A stretch of DNA of 64,000 bases, from contig CAIWXI010000137.1 of assembly GCA_903916595.1 (NCBI GenBank), positions 1-64,000 on the forward strand, given 5' to 3'. How positions within the stretch are numbered: position 1 is the first letter of the stretch; every line of letters begins with the position of its first letter. The notes under the pieces were generated by a model that saw only the letters and a program-made list of their open reading frames with translations, was not told the DNA's origin and ran no database searches. This stretch comes from an uncultured Bacteroidales bacterium. GTDB lineage: Bacteria > Bacteroidota > Bacteroidia > Bacteroidales > FEN-979. Shown here one piece after another: positions 6,943-15,501 of the stretch. The position numbers and the translations under genes are program-made.

Positions 6943-9255
6943 ATGAGATCTGCTCTGTATTTAATACTTTGTTTTTTTACCCCTTTACTTTTAAGCGCCC
7001 AAAGGCTGATTTTAACCGGCAACAATTCCAATTACGACGCTTCGAAGTATATTCAATATGCCATTGATACGAATTCAAATAAGCGGATTGAGGAGATGAA
7101 AAACAATTCAGTAAAGTGGCAATCGTTTAAAAACGGACAAACGCCAAACATGGGCATTCGCGAGGCAACGGTTTGGTTTTCGTTTGCGCTTATGAATAAT
7201 TCTGAAAGAAACGAGTGGATTTTGCATGTTGACTATAGAACTCTGGATGATGTATCCCTTTTCATCTTCGACAGTGCAGGAACTTTACTGCTTTCGGGCA
7301 GCCAGGGTATCCTCACCCGGAATATCCACCATCAGCGGATGCCGGTTTTTCCTTTATTCCTGGAAAAAAATAAAAGTATAACAGTTTACCTGAGGGTTCA
7401 AACAAGTTCATTGCTGATTTTCCCGGTGAAAATTTCGACACCACTGGCCTTTTCTGAATCGGAAAATGCACAGCGGAATGTTTACCTGCCTGCCCTGGGT
7501 ATCCTGTTGGCCATGTTGTTGATTAACATTTTATTGCTCTTCACAAGCCGGGAAAAGGCATTCCTCTTTTTGTCCCTCTCCATTGCCGCCGAAATCTGTT
7601 TTATTGCGACAGTTGTAGGACTATTCTACGAATATGTGCAGTTCAATCCGGCCATTATTCTTCAAAAACTTCGCTTTATTTTTATTGGATTGGCATATGG
7701 ATTTCATATCCTTTTTGCAGTTTATTATTTGAATTTGAAAAATCACAACAAACTCCTGCGGGCAGAAGTGACCGCCATCATTGGTTTTTTCGCCTTCGCA
7801 CTCCTCGCAGGAACGGGCATGATCAACGCGCATATTTCAGGAACCTTCCTGGTGCCTGTAAATATTCTTTTCTTTTTGATTCAATTCACCATTGCAGGGT
7901 ATCTGTCCCTGAAGAAGGCTCCCATGTCCTGCTATTACCTCTTTTCATTTTCACCGATCATCCTGGCAATGTTGCTCTATATCGCAGTTTATAACTCATG
8001 GATCGGGGCCAACCTTTTTTTTTCAAACAGCGGGCTCTATGCCAGCGCCTTGTTTGCCATTTTCCTGACTTCCGGGTTAACCGAAAAGATGATCAATGTA
8101 AAACATGCAACAGCGCGCGCCGACCGCCTGGAAGTTGATAAAATTGCCCTGAATGCAGAAATTATGCGCAGACAAGAGGTTGAGAAGCATCTTAAGGAGA
8201 GTGAACTCCGGTTCCATCACCTTTTTGAACTATCTCCGTTGCCGATACTTCTGTCAGAATTTGAAAGCGGTAAAATTGTGGATTTGAACATTGCCTTAAC
8301 TGATTTCACCGGTTTGAGCAAAGCCGACATCCTTGGCAATACGATTTTTGGCCTGGGCTTTACTGATAGAAAGAAACGGGATGAGTTATCGCGTATTCTT
8401 TCCGAAAAGGAGCATGTGCTGGCCTATGAAACAACCCTTTCCGTCAATGGCGATCAGCGGATCATACACTTTTTCATGTCGGTGTTGCATATAAACCAGG
8501 GAAGATTCATCATCACCGTGATTTCGGATATCACCAACCAGAAAGATGTTGAAGCCCGATTAAAAGAGTTGAATCTCACCAAGGATAAATTTTTCTCCAT
8601 CATCGCACACGACCTGGTGAACCCATTCCATGCCATGATCCTGTACAGTAAAGAGCTGAAAGTATATACTGCCGGAAATGAACGGGCTGCCGCATACAAT
8701 AATAACCTGTTGACGACTGCCCAGAACACCTATAATCTTTTGCAGAACCTGTTGACCTGGGCAAGGGCTCAAACCAGGCAAATCTCATTCAATCCGCATG
8801 CAGTCAATCTCGGAGACCTATTGGCTGATACCGTTTCCGATGCGTTGTCTATTGCTAAATCAAAACAGATTGACATTATTAACGAGGCTGGCCGGGAAAT
8901 ACTGATTGAAGCTGATGTACAGATGATCACCCTGGTACTGAGGAACCTGATCTCAAACAGCATCAAGTTTTCTTTCAACCAAGGGGTCATTAAAATTTCA
9001 TCGCATGAAGATGAGCATCATATTACCATTTCAGTGTCTGACAAAGGTACCGGCATGGATGCAGACGAAACCGCGAAGTTATTCGACCTGTTTAAAACTG
9101 CCCAGTGCCCCGGTACGGCAGGTGAGACAGGTACCGGGCTTGGCCTTGTCATCTGCCATGAATTTGTAAATTACCATGGAGGAAGTATTAAGGTGGAAAG
9201 CCAGCCGGGCCGGGGAAGTACGTTTAATATCACACTGCCAAAGAAACAACAATGA
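6943..9255 (+). CDS. 7TMR-DISM sensor histidine kinase
   Basis: A membrane sensor kinase, 770 residues from the start at 6943, which gives the signal peptide MRSALYLILCFFTPLLLSAQ. Order: extracellular 7TMR-DISMED2-type beta domain (about 25-165), seven membrane helices (about 180-380), a PAS domain (about 415-530), then HisKA with the phospho-acceptor in SIIAHDLVNPF (His556) and an ATPase domain with N-box LRNLISNSIKFS, G1 DKGTGMD and G2 GLGLVI. It overlaps the next gene by 4 bases, so kinase and regulator are co-translated. 7TMR-DISM outer domains often bind carbohydrates or other small ligands; the ligand here is unknown. Confidence 0.93.
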   Translation: MRSALYLILCFFTPLLLSAQRLILTGNNSNYDASKYIQYAIDTNSNKRIEEMKNNSVKWQSFKNGQTPNMGIREATVWFSFALMNNSERNEWILHVDYRTLDDVSLFIFDSAGTLLLSGSQGILTRNIHHQRMPVFPLFLEKNKSITVYLRVQTSSLLIFPVKISTPLAFSESENAQRNVYLPALGILLAMLLINILLLFTSREKAFLFLSLSIAAEICFIATVVGLFYEYVQFNPAIILQKLRFIFIGLAYGFHILFAVYYLNLKNHNKLLRAEVTAIIGFFAFALLAGTGMINAHISGTFLVPVNILFFLIQFTIAGYLSLKKAPMSCYYLFSFSPIILAMLLYIAVYNSWIGANLFFSNSGLYASALFAIFLTSGLTEKMINVKHATARADRLEVDKIALNAEIMRRQEVEKHLKESELRFHHLFELSPLPILLSEFESGKIVDLNIALTDFTGLSKADILGNTIFGLGFTDRKKRDELSRILSEKEHVLAYETTLSVNGDQRIIHFFMSVLHINQGRFIITVISDITNQKDVEARLKELNLTKDKFFSIIAHDLVNPFHAMILYSKELKVYTAGNERAAAYNNNLLTTAQNTYNLLQNLLTWARAQTRQISFNPHAVNLGDLLADTVSDALSIAKSKQIDIINEAGREILIEADVQMITLVLRNLISNSIKFSFNQGVIKISSHEDEHHITISVSDKGTGMDADETAKLFDLFKTAQCPGTAGETGTGLGLVICHEFVNYHGGSIKVESQPGRGSTFNITLPKKQQ

Positions 9256-10067
9256 AACAGAAAGTGCTGATCGCAGATGATTCTGAGGTAAACCTGATGA
9301 TCATGCGTGATATTTTATTCGATGCGGGTTATGAGATCCTGGTTGCACAAAATGGGCAAATCGCCGTTGAACGAAGCCTGATTCATATTCCTGATTTAAT
9401 CCTGATGGACTGGCAGATGCCGGTCATGAATGGTGTGGATGCACTGGAAATTTTAAAAAAGGATACCAGAACCAGCGAAATCCCGGTCATAATGGTAACA
9501 GGTATTGCCACCACGGCAGAGAACCTGCAGGAAGCCTATGAAAAGGGCGCCATCGATTTTATAAAAAAGCCGTTTGAAAAGATTGAACTGCTGGCGCGGG
9601 TCAAAGCTATGTTGTCATTGGTCACCTACTATAAACTGGTTATCGATCACAAAAACAACGAACTTTCAGCTGCTTTCCTCCAGTTGAGCCGCCTCACTGA
9701 ATTGCATCAGCAGATATCCAAAAAGCTATCGGTACTCAAAGAAAATTACCCGGCAGTGGAAAACCTGGTAAACGAGATCATCGGCAATGTATCGGTACAA
9801 CTGTTAAATGAAGCATGGAATCGCTATGAAGAGAATTACCGGGAATTAAATCCCACTTTTTACAAACAGTTTCTGGCAATGCACCCCGACATTACACCTG
9901 CAGAAATCAGGCTTTGCACCCTCTTGCGTTTAAATATGAGTTCCAAGGAAATCGCTGCATCCATTCACCAGGAAGAGACCAGTGTCAGGGTGTCCCGTTC
10001 GAGGCTCAGAACAAAATTGGGACTTGCTGATTCTGCAAACCTGGTAGGATATTTAATGCAATTCTAA
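9252..10067 (+). CDS. Response regulator with C-terminal HTH
   Basis: Encodes 271 residues. The receiver domain spans 1-122, with acidic pair Asp9/Asp10, phospho-acceptor Asp53 (LILMDWQMP), Thr in MVTG and Lys in IKKPFE. A helical linker follows. The last 65 residues form a LuxR-like helix-turn-helix (TPAEIRLCTLLRLNMSSKEIAASIHQEETSVRVSRSRLRTKLGL). It overlaps the kinase gene by 4 bases (ATGA) and is its cognate partner by position. The inverted TTAGCA/TGCTAA cluster upstream of the kinase is a possible target. Confidence 0.92.
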   Translation: MKQKVLIADDSEVNLMIMRDILFDAGYEILVAQNGQIAVERSLIHIPDLILMDWQMPVMNGVDALEILKKDTRTSEIPVIMVTGIATTAENLQEAYEKGAIDFIKKPFEKIELLARVKAMLSLVTYYKLVIDHKNNELSAAFLQLSRLTELHQQISKKLSVLKENYPAVENLVNEIIGNVSVQLLNEAWNRYEENYRELNPTFYKQFLAMHPDITPAEIRLCTLLRLNMSSKEIAASIHQEETSVRVSRSRLRTKLGLADSANLVGYLMQF

Positions 10068-10274
10068 CTTACCTTGTTTTTCCTGGGGATAGAAGCTTGA
10101 TAAAGTGATTTACCTGAAGTAAAAGCATAACTTATTTTATGGCACCTTTTGGGATTAGTTAGCCTTTTCCTGATGCCTTCGAACACAGGGTTGTGCTGTA
10201 AAGATAGTTATATAGCCTTTAGAATCTGTATAACGATATCAATACCCTATTACAATTTATATGGATTGAATGTC
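10068..10274. other. Intergenic stretch after the response regulator
   Basis: About 200 bases between convergent genes. No ORF with family resemblance and no strong plus-strand terminator were seen. Confidence 0.4.
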
Positions 10275-10298
10275 AAAAAAGCCCCGGTTTCCAGGGGC
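10275..10298 (-). terminator. Intrinsic terminator of radC
   Basis: On the minus strand GCCCC and GGGGC pair around a GGAAAC-type loop and are followed by a T-run. It begins 8 bases past the radC stop. Confidence 0.85.
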
Positions 10299-10305
10299 AA
10301 AAAAC

Positions 10306-11046
10306 CTACATGGTGCCTTCATCAGCGAAGGAATAATAGACATCATGGGCAACAATGATATGATCAAGTACAGATATTTCAAGTAATGCGCCGGCATCTT
10401 TGAGCTTCTTTGTAATTTTCATATCTGCCTCACTTGGAGTGCATTGCCCTGAAGGATGGCAATGCCCGAGGATTATCGAGGTTGTATGATTCTCAAGGGC
10501 GATGCAGAATATCTTTTTAGGATCAACTACGGTACCTGAAATTCCGCCTTCGGAAACCTTCACCGTTTTCATGATTTTGTTTGCGCGGTTCAGCAGCAGC
10601 ATCCAGAATTCTTCATAAGGCAGCTCGCCCATCAGGGAATGGAAAATCGTATAGGCATCCTGGCTTCGGGAGATTTTAGGTTTGATAACCACTTCGGCAG
10701 CATTTCTTCTGCGGGAGAGGGCAAACATGGAAGCAATCTGGCAGGCGCGTTGTTTTCCGATGCCTTTGACTTTTTGCAGATCGGATATTCCAAGCTTCCA
10801 GAATTCGCAGAGGTTGTTCTGGCACGTTGCCATGATTTTCTGAGCAATGTCAAGGGAGTTTTCCTGGGGAGTGCCGGAGCCAATGAGGATACTGAGCAGT
10901 TCTGCATCGGAGAGGCTTGCAGTGCCTTTAAGTAGTAACTTCTCGATGGGGATGTCATCTTCTGCCCAAAATTGCATTGGGATCCTGTTTTCGTAGGTTG
11001 AGCCATTTTGCAGGCCTTGTTGTGAATCCATGAATGATTTTTTCAT
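10306..11046 (-). CDS. radC: RadC family (UPF0758) JAMM-domain protein
   Basis: Encodes 246 residues. The N-terminal UPF0758 region has LSDAELLSILIGSG, a helix-hairpin-helix follows (KVKGIGKQRACQIAS), and the C-terminal JAB/JAMM domain has the metal motif HCHPSGQCTPSEAD. Despite the name, members of this family are carried mainly by mobile elements, and a repair role is doubtful. The gene is preceded by a gap containing repeat copy B and followed by its own terminator, so it is probably a single-gene unit in the integrative element. Confidence 0.92.
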   Translation of the reverse strand: MKKSFMDSQQGLQNGSTYENRIPMQFWAEDDIPIEKLLLKGTASLSDAELLSILIGSGTPQENSLDIAQKIMATCQNNLCEFWKLGISDLQKVKGIGKQRACQIASMFALSRRRNAAEVVIKPKISRSQDAYTIFHSLMGELPYEEFWMLLLNRANKIMKTVKVSEGGISGTVVDPKKIFCIALENHTTSIILGHCHPSGQCTPSEADMKITKKLKDAGALLEISVLDHIIVAHDVYYSFADEGTM

Positions 11047-11139
11047 CTTTGAATGGTTTTATGCAGCTATCATGGCCGCGGTTAGTACTGAAATCTTGCT
11101 GCATGGCTATTACCGGGGAGAAATAAATGATGTCAACGG

Positions 11140-11355
11140 GTGTTGGTCAGATTGCTTTCCAATCTGAATACACTGAAAGCGGCTATTCCAAAAGGAGGCC
11201 GCCCTTGACAGTTTTATTTTCACATAGGTAACTTTGCAATGATTTCGAGTAATAGTGCGCTGGCTTTTTGCTACTTTTTTCAAAAAGGTGCCCGTTTTCA
11301 TCCGGTTTTCTTTTTGCCAGTCTTTTTCTTTGCCGGTGCCTGAACAAAGAAAAAG
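11140..11355. repeat. Three-hairpin repeat, copy B
   Basis: Hairpin 1 is TCAGATTG/CAATCTGA (11147-11154 and 11160-11167, loop CTTTC). Hairpin 2 is GCGGC/GCCGC (11179-11183 and 11198-11202) with inner TCC/GGA. Hairpin 3 is CTTTTTCTTTG/CAAAGAAAAAG (11322-11332 and 11345-11355). The distance from hairpin 1 to hairpin 3 is 155 bases, against 157 in copy A and 143 in copy C. Confidence 0.8.
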
Positions 11356-11368
11356 CTGTACGACCATT

Positions 11369-11397
11369 AAAAAAGCAGGCAGTCTGTGACTGCCTGC
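11369..11397 (-). terminator. Intrinsic terminator of the 56-residue gene
   Basis: A perfect 10-bp stem GCAGGCAGTC/GACTGCCTGC with a 3-base loop, followed on the minus strand by six T. It starts 9 bases after the stop codon at 11406. Confidence 0.9.
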
Positions 11398-11405
11398 CGG
11401 GGGAG

Positions 11406-11576
11406 TTAGTTTTCCATTCTGAAATTTTTCTGAAACTCATTAAATTCCCATTCGTAGAGGGCCGATTGTTCGTCGGTCATCTCTTCTGTAAAGCCTGGGT
11501 AGTAAATGCTCTCAATGTGTTGGACAAACATTTCTTCGAATGATTGTTTGCGGGTTTCTCTAGCAAGTGCAGTCAT
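11406..11576 (-). CDS. 56-residue acidic protein of the integrative element
   Basis: A short frame from ATG at 11576 to TAA at 11406-11408. It begins MTALARETRKQSFEEMFVQH and ends FQKNFRMEN, and is rich in Glu, Phe and Tyr with no Cys. It is real rather than spurious because a textbook terminator follows the stop at once and three-hairpin repeat copy B comes next, the same arrangement as gene 399-758. The function is unknown; size and acidity would suit a small regulator or a DNA-mimic antagonist, but nothing proves that. Confidence 0.6.
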   Translation of the reverse strand: MTALARETRKQSFEEMFVQHIESIYYPGFTEEMTDEQSALYEWEFNEFQKNFRMEN

Positions 11577-11658
11577 GGTAGTAAGGTTTTAGATTGTGGA
11601 TACTTGAAATTTTCTGACCGCGAAGCGTTAAACCGGATCGATTGGATAATGTCCAGGG

Positions 11659-11861
11659 TGTTGGTCAGATTGACTGCCAATCTGAATACACTGAAAGCGA
11701 CCGTTTCTTGTCGCCCTTGACTGTTCCAAGCTACAGCGCCTTACCAGCTGGAAGCCCTGTCGATGTAGGTAGCTTTGTAAGGATTTCAAGTATTATATTG
11801 TGGGGTGGGGTTTTGCTCTTTCTTTTGCTTCTTTTCTTTGAGCGGACACAAGAAAAGAAGT
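11659..11861. repeat. Three-hairpin repeat, copy C
   Basis: Hairpin 1 is TCAGATTG/CAATCTGA (11666-11673 and 11679-11686, loop ACTGC). Hairpin 2 is GCGAC/GTCGC (11698-11702 and 11711-11715). Hairpin 3 is CTTCTTTTCTT/AAGAAAAGAAG (11829-11839 and 11851-11861). Unlike A and B it does not follow a recognisable small gene. Confidence 0.75.
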
Positions 11862-11874
11862 CGATTTTTGCCGT

Positions 11875-11930
11875 TTTGCAAAATCTCCACGAAGTGCCCG
11901 CCACGCCTTATCGGGAAGTGCAATTGCACT
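11875..11930. repeat. Direct repeat with AGTGCAATTGCACT palindrome, copy 1
   Basis: About 55 bases similar to 12428-12482: both contain a C-rich GTGC(C/A)CGCCxCGCC stretch, TATCGG and a TGCAATTGCA palindrome. Here the palindrome is 14 bp perfect (11917-11930). Confidence 0.6.
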
Positions 11931-12300
11931 AACTCGGGAATAGGGATATGTACATTGATTCTGAATATATTAGGATTCAAAAAGCAGTTTGCAGGCATAC
12001 GGTTTGCTCGCATGGCCGGTTAATTGCTTTAAAAAAGTTGACAAGGAATTCTACACCATCATGAACGGCAAACAATTTTTAAAAGACAACTGCGGCAAAA
12101 ATCTCGGGTTACTATTTCCATTTGGCTGGTTGGACCCATTTTTTTCCCGGAAATGAAAATTTGATAGGGATTTTGATAAAAAAAGTTTCCCCAATCCGCC
12201 GTAAAAATAACTGCAATGCAAAGTCGGAAAAAGTCGGATTGCCCCTCGTAAAACTCAATGGTAACAAGGAATTTCGTAGAAAAATACAGGGCTGGAAGAT
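11931..12300. other. Non-coding stretch inside the integrative element
   Basis: No convincing gene. The open frames are low-complexity, and a 31-codon frame from 12061 has no family resemblance. Confidence 0.4.
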
Positions 12301-12311
12301 GGTTTCTTTTG

Positions 12312-12345
12312 CTTCGTTTCTTGCCATCCGCACAAAGAAAAGAAG
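12312..12345. repeat. Partial copy D of the hairpin-3 motif
   Basis: CTTCGTTTCTTG (12312-12323) faces CAAAGAAAAGAAG (12333-12345), matching hairpin 3 of the repeat family imperfectly. Hairpins 1 and 2 are absent upstream. Confidence 0.5.
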
Positions 12346-12427
12346 TCCGGCGAAATAGCTTTTATCAAAAATATTTTGTCATCTCATTGATTATGATAAT
12401 ATTAAGGGCTAAAAATTCCCTTAAAAT

Positions 12428-12482
12428 TATCAAATCCTCACAGAGTGCACGCCCCGCCCTATCGGAAAATGCAATTGCACTT
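12428..12482. repeat. Direct repeat with TGCAATTGCA palindrome, copy 2
   Basis: Partner of 11875-11930; the palindrome core is at 12470-12479. It follows partial copy D as copy 1 follows copy C, so the C and D units share a longer right end. Confidence 0.6.
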
Positions 12483-12706
12483 TTTCGTTTTTTCAGGGTT
12501 ATATGAATTGACTTTGTTTGTATAAATTCAGGTAATCAGATAGTTAATGAATGTGCTCCCCTACAAACCAATGGCATTCCAATAAAAAGAGGGGAGGCCT
12601 TGGATCATTAACCCGGAATCAGGATGATCCCCTAGCATTGATTATTGACATCTACTAAAGTCGTATGAAAAAAAATGAAGGGAATGGTAGGGAACCTGGA
12701 ACGAGT
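12483..12706. other. Gap downstream of the primase gene
   Basis: No gene. GGATCAT and ATGATCC form a loose inverted repeat near 12602-12632, without a T-tract. Confidence 0.4.
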
Positions 12707-13564
12707 TTATCGGACGTTCATCAAAAATTCATTGAAGTCTTTATGATCAGGATAAATGACCGGCGCCCAGTCTTTGACCTGATCGCATTTGCTAACGATC
12801 TTTTGAGATGCCGCCATCCCTGCCGGGTCATTGTCCAGGAATAGATTCACTTCATTTGTCTGCTGCAATTCAGTTTCGATCCGTGGCAAAAAAGATAATG
12901 AGTTTAAAACAATCGTCCGGAACCTTGGGATCTTGTTATAATGGGTGCAGCAGGATAAAAAATCCATGAATCCCTCAAACACATTTAAAATGGAATTATC
13001 GGCGCCGGGAATGGTGGTAAAGTATTTTGGACTCGAACCTGTTTTAAAGAAGGTGTTTCGCAATTCATAACCGTCTTTATCATTTTTAAAAGCCAGGGCG
13101 AAGTACTTCCTGTCATGGACAGTATAAAAGGCTTCTTTCAAAAACAGCTGGGCAAACGGAAGTGCAATTGCACGTGATTTCAGATATTGAATCAAAACCG
13201 GATTGCGTAACGATTGTATACGATCAATCTTAATTTTGCCCGATTCATCAGCAGGGCAGGACTGAATATAATTTACAGGGGAGAAGGAATTTCCACCAAT
13301 AATATCAATGGTTTCCCTGAAGCTTGTATGGTGCAATTTCATAACCAGGTCTATTAAATTGCCTCCTTCACCGCTCCCGAAATCGTACCAGACATTCCTG
13401 GATAGATGCACTTTAAAGCTGGGAGTCTTCTCCTGGCGCATGGGACTGATGAACCATGCATTTCCATACTGAATTTTGATGGGCTTGTGACCGTTTTGAT
13501 TCAGGTAGTCCATTAAATGAGTTTTCCTCGCCTCTGAGATAATCATTGGGATTTTGTTTTTCAC
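12707..13564 (-). CDS. Mobile-element primase with Toprim domain
   Basis: Encodes 285 residues. The N-terminal 90 resemble the CHC2-type primase region (MRQEKTPSFKVHLSRNVWYDFGSGEGGNLIDLV), although the zinc ligands are not all evident. The C-terminal half is a Toprim fold, with the Glu in NVFEGFMDFLS and the DxD-like NLFLDNDPAGMAA. Such proteins synthesise primers for element replication. It lies downstream of vapE on the same strand, across a 210-bp gap holding the repeat cluster. It is shorter than DnaG because the central RNA-polymerase region is reduced, as in other element primases. Confidence 0.88.
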   Translation of the reverse strand: MKNKIPMIISEARKTHLMDYLNQNGHKPIKIQYGNAWFISPMRQEKTPSFKVHLSRNVWYDFGSGEGGNLIDLVMKLHHTSFRETIDIIGGNSFSPVNYIQSCPADESGKIKIDRIQSLRNPVLIQYLKSRAIALPFAQLFLKEAFYTVHDRKYFALAFKNDKDGYELRNTFFKTGSSPKYFTTIPGADNSILNVFEGFMDFLSCCTHYNKIPRFRTIVLNSLSFLPRIETELQQTNEVNLFLDNDPAGMAASQKIVSKCDQVKDWAPVIYPDHKDFNEFLMNVR

Positions 13565-13621
13565 TATATTCGACTGCTATTCTGATGGTTAAAAAAAAGA
13601 GAATATTTTTATTCTTATTGA

Positions 13622-13768
13622 AGTAGTTGGCAACTACACCTACTATCTTACTACATCCATTAAATATGAAGCTGTGTAGTAGGTTGTAGTAGGATTCATT
13701 GAAACACCTACTACAATGAAAACCCTTGATAATATTGATAAACAACATAATGTAGTAGGTGTAGTAAG
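13622..13768. repeat. TGTAGTAGG repeat cluster, candidate iterons
   Basis: About eight copies of TGTAGTAGG-like 9-mers on both strands: at 13637-13646, 13647-13655, 13675-13683, 13685-13693, 13707-13715, 13751-13759 and 13760-13768, plus a GTAGTTG-G-CAACTAC palindrome at 13623-13637. They fill the intergenic space between the VapE-type helicase and the primase, which suits an origin or an autoregulatory operator. Confidence 0.7.
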
Positions 13769-13774
13769 TGAATA

Positions 13775-14986
13775 TTAAACATTTTGTTCCTTAATAAAAT
13801 AGCCATAAACCGGAAACGCGTTTCCCTGAACTCTTTTAGAGCCCTTCGGAAAACCCAGTTGAACAAGCGCTTTCCCAACTTTTTCAACACTTCTCAACTC
13901 CGCTCTGCGATCTGACATGGAGTACAGATAATCTCTGATTTCACTGGCAGTTCTGAAGGCATCGTTATCGAAATCCGTTCCGGGTGTCAGATATTTTTGG
14001 ATGTATTCATACTCTACACTATTTTGCTGGAACTGCTGATTCCGGGTTTCATTTTCCTTTATTTCTTCTCGCGTCAGCTGAAATTTGAAACCACTCTTGT
14101 AAAGGGAGTATGCCTGGCTCCAAACCAGGTCTATCGGGATATCATAATAGGCAAAGTTGATTTTCTCAATCTCAAAACACAGCCATCGTACGCTCCCCGT
14201 AGTATCGGTGAGGAATGTATCTTCATTCGTTGATCCGACAAATGAAGCCCTGCGGGGATCAGTTTGCGCTTTACGTGCAAAAGGATGACGAACCCTGACA
14301 CTGTCTTTGGAAAAAAGGCTTTTCAGCTGATTAAGCTCGAATTTAGTACGGGAACTTAGTTCATCCAGGTTGATAATGATGTTTTCACACAGGCTGATCA
14401 ACCCGTCTTTGTCTCCTGGAAGTGACTCAGTATAATAATTGTGAAGAGCCGGTGGACAAAAGTACCGGCAGTAGGTGCTTTTACCGGTATGCTGTACGTG
14501 TCCCACCAAGATAAAGGCATGTTTATTAAATGACCGGTCATCGATGGCACAGGAAATCATGCGCACAAACATCTTTTTTAAATGGTGGTCAAATTGCTCC
14601 TGATCTAAAGCTTTCACATGTTTGGCCAGTGCATCGATATAGTCCCTGTCACCGGGATTCCAGGCAGACAGCCCTGCCAGGTAATGTTTAAATGGATTGT
14701 AAGTCTCAACAAACTCCGAATTGAGCAACGCGCAAAGGTTTCCAAACGAAATCCGGTAACCATTTGTCAGTAATTGGATGTAGAGATTGTTCTCATTGAG
14801 CACTTTGTAATCAGGTTCCCCCTTTTTACGCCCTTCGACAACGCCGGTGATTTCGTTAAATCGAAGGTCATACCAGTCCTTAAGCGCTTCCTGAACCTCT
14901 ACAATCGCCAGAGGTTTTCTATTTTCGGAAGTTGTTTCTTCTGTGTTCTTTTGTTTTTTCATCCGAGAGGTTATTTGCCCGGGCAA
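13775..14986 (-). CDS. VapE-family P-loop helicase
   Basis: Encodes 403 residues (or 395 from an alternative ATG at 14962, before MKKQKN). It is a virulence-associated-E-type ATPase, with Walker A LVGHVQHTGKSTY, Walker B NIIINLDELS and the sensor region RASFVGSTNEDTFLTDTTGSVRWL. In mobile elements this family usually acts as a replicative helicase with a primase. It is followed by the repeat cluster and the primase, and preceded by an AlpA-like HTH gene. No frame damage is seen. Confidence 0.9.
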   Translation of the reverse strand: MPGQITSRMKKQKNTEETTSENRKPLAIVEVQEALKDWYDLRFNEITGVVEGRKKGEPDYKVLNENNLYIQLLTNGYRISFGNLCALLNSEFVETYNPFKHYLAGLSAWNPGDRDYIDALAKHVKALDQEQFDHHLKKMFVRMISCAIDDRSFNKHAFILVGHVQHTGKSTYCRYFCPPALHNYYTESLPGDKDGLISLCENIIINLDELSSRTKFELNQLKSLFSKDSVRVRHPFARKAQTDPRRASFVGSTNEDTFLTDTTGSVRWLCFEIEKINFAYYDIPIDLVWSQAYSLYKSGFKFQLTREEIKENETRNQQFQQNSVEYEYIQKYLTPGTDFDNDAFRTASEIRDYLYSMSDRRAELRSVEKVGKALVQLGFPKGSKRVQGNAFPVYGYFIKEQNV

Positions 14987-15054
14987 TCAACACTGGTTGA
15001 TATACCTGGCACATGAATATATTCTGTGAATTGAAAACGGCTAGGGATGTTTGG

Positions 15055-15426
15055 TTAAAAGGATCTCCGATTCTTTTTTACAGAAATATAGGCGTCAGCA
15101 ACGGCCTCAATCTCGGAATTGGTCTTTTTCCTGCCGGATTTGATCCATCCGGTAAGCTCCTGGTGGGAAAAATACAAGCGATTGCCTCTTTTACAAACGG
15201 GAACTTCTTTCCGTTGTACCAAACCATAAACGGTAGGGACCGACAAATGGAGGATTGCAGCAGCCTGCTTGATTGTTAATAATTGGTCGGCTTCGGGTAG
15301 GGGAGAGTTACTTTTTGAAAGTAACAGCTGTTCAATGATTTCCAGTTTATCAAATAACTGGCTTACAGCTTCGGGTAATTTTTCAAATGTCATTTCCATT
15401 GCGTACATGTTTAATTTGTGAAACAT
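15055..15426 (-). CDS. AlpA/excisionase-like HTH protein
   Basis: Encodes 123 residues. The C-terminal half is a MerR-like helix-turn-helix of the HTH_17/AlpA type (LLTIKQAAAILHLSVPTVYGLVQRKEVPVCKRGNRLYFSHQELTGWI). The N-terminal 45 residues are helical. Proteins like this act as excisionase or activator in Bacteroidetes integrative elements. The true start may be 15408, since several ATGs cluster at the 5' end. It sits between the unknown 308-residue gene and vapE. Confidence 0.85.
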   Translation of the reverse strand: MFHKLNMYAMEMTFEKLPEAVSQLFDKLEIIEQLLLSKSNSPLPEADQLLTIKQAAAILHLSVPTVYGLVQRKEVPVCKRGNRLYFSHQELTGWIKSGRKKTNSEIEAVADAYISVKKNRRSF

Positions 15427-15501
15427 GCAGCAATGTTACCGGGACGGTTAGCAGGGTTGCAATATGGTTGGGAGTAACATGGTCAAAACCCGGTTAAGAT
15501 T

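Noticed and set aside
12061..12156. 31-codon frame starting MNGKQFLKDNCGKN
   Set aside because: Very short, no terminator or conserved context, and it lies in a repeat-rich non-coding stretch.
11642..12358. Several 70 to 96-codon frames over the C and D repeats
   Set aside because: Low-complexity Phe/Leu/Lys/Arg translations caused by polypyrimidine hairpins; they overlap each other on both strands.
13161..13173. Third AGTGCAATTGCAC palindrome
   Set aside because: It lies inside the primase coding sequence without the surrounding 55-bp repeat, so it may be coincidence.
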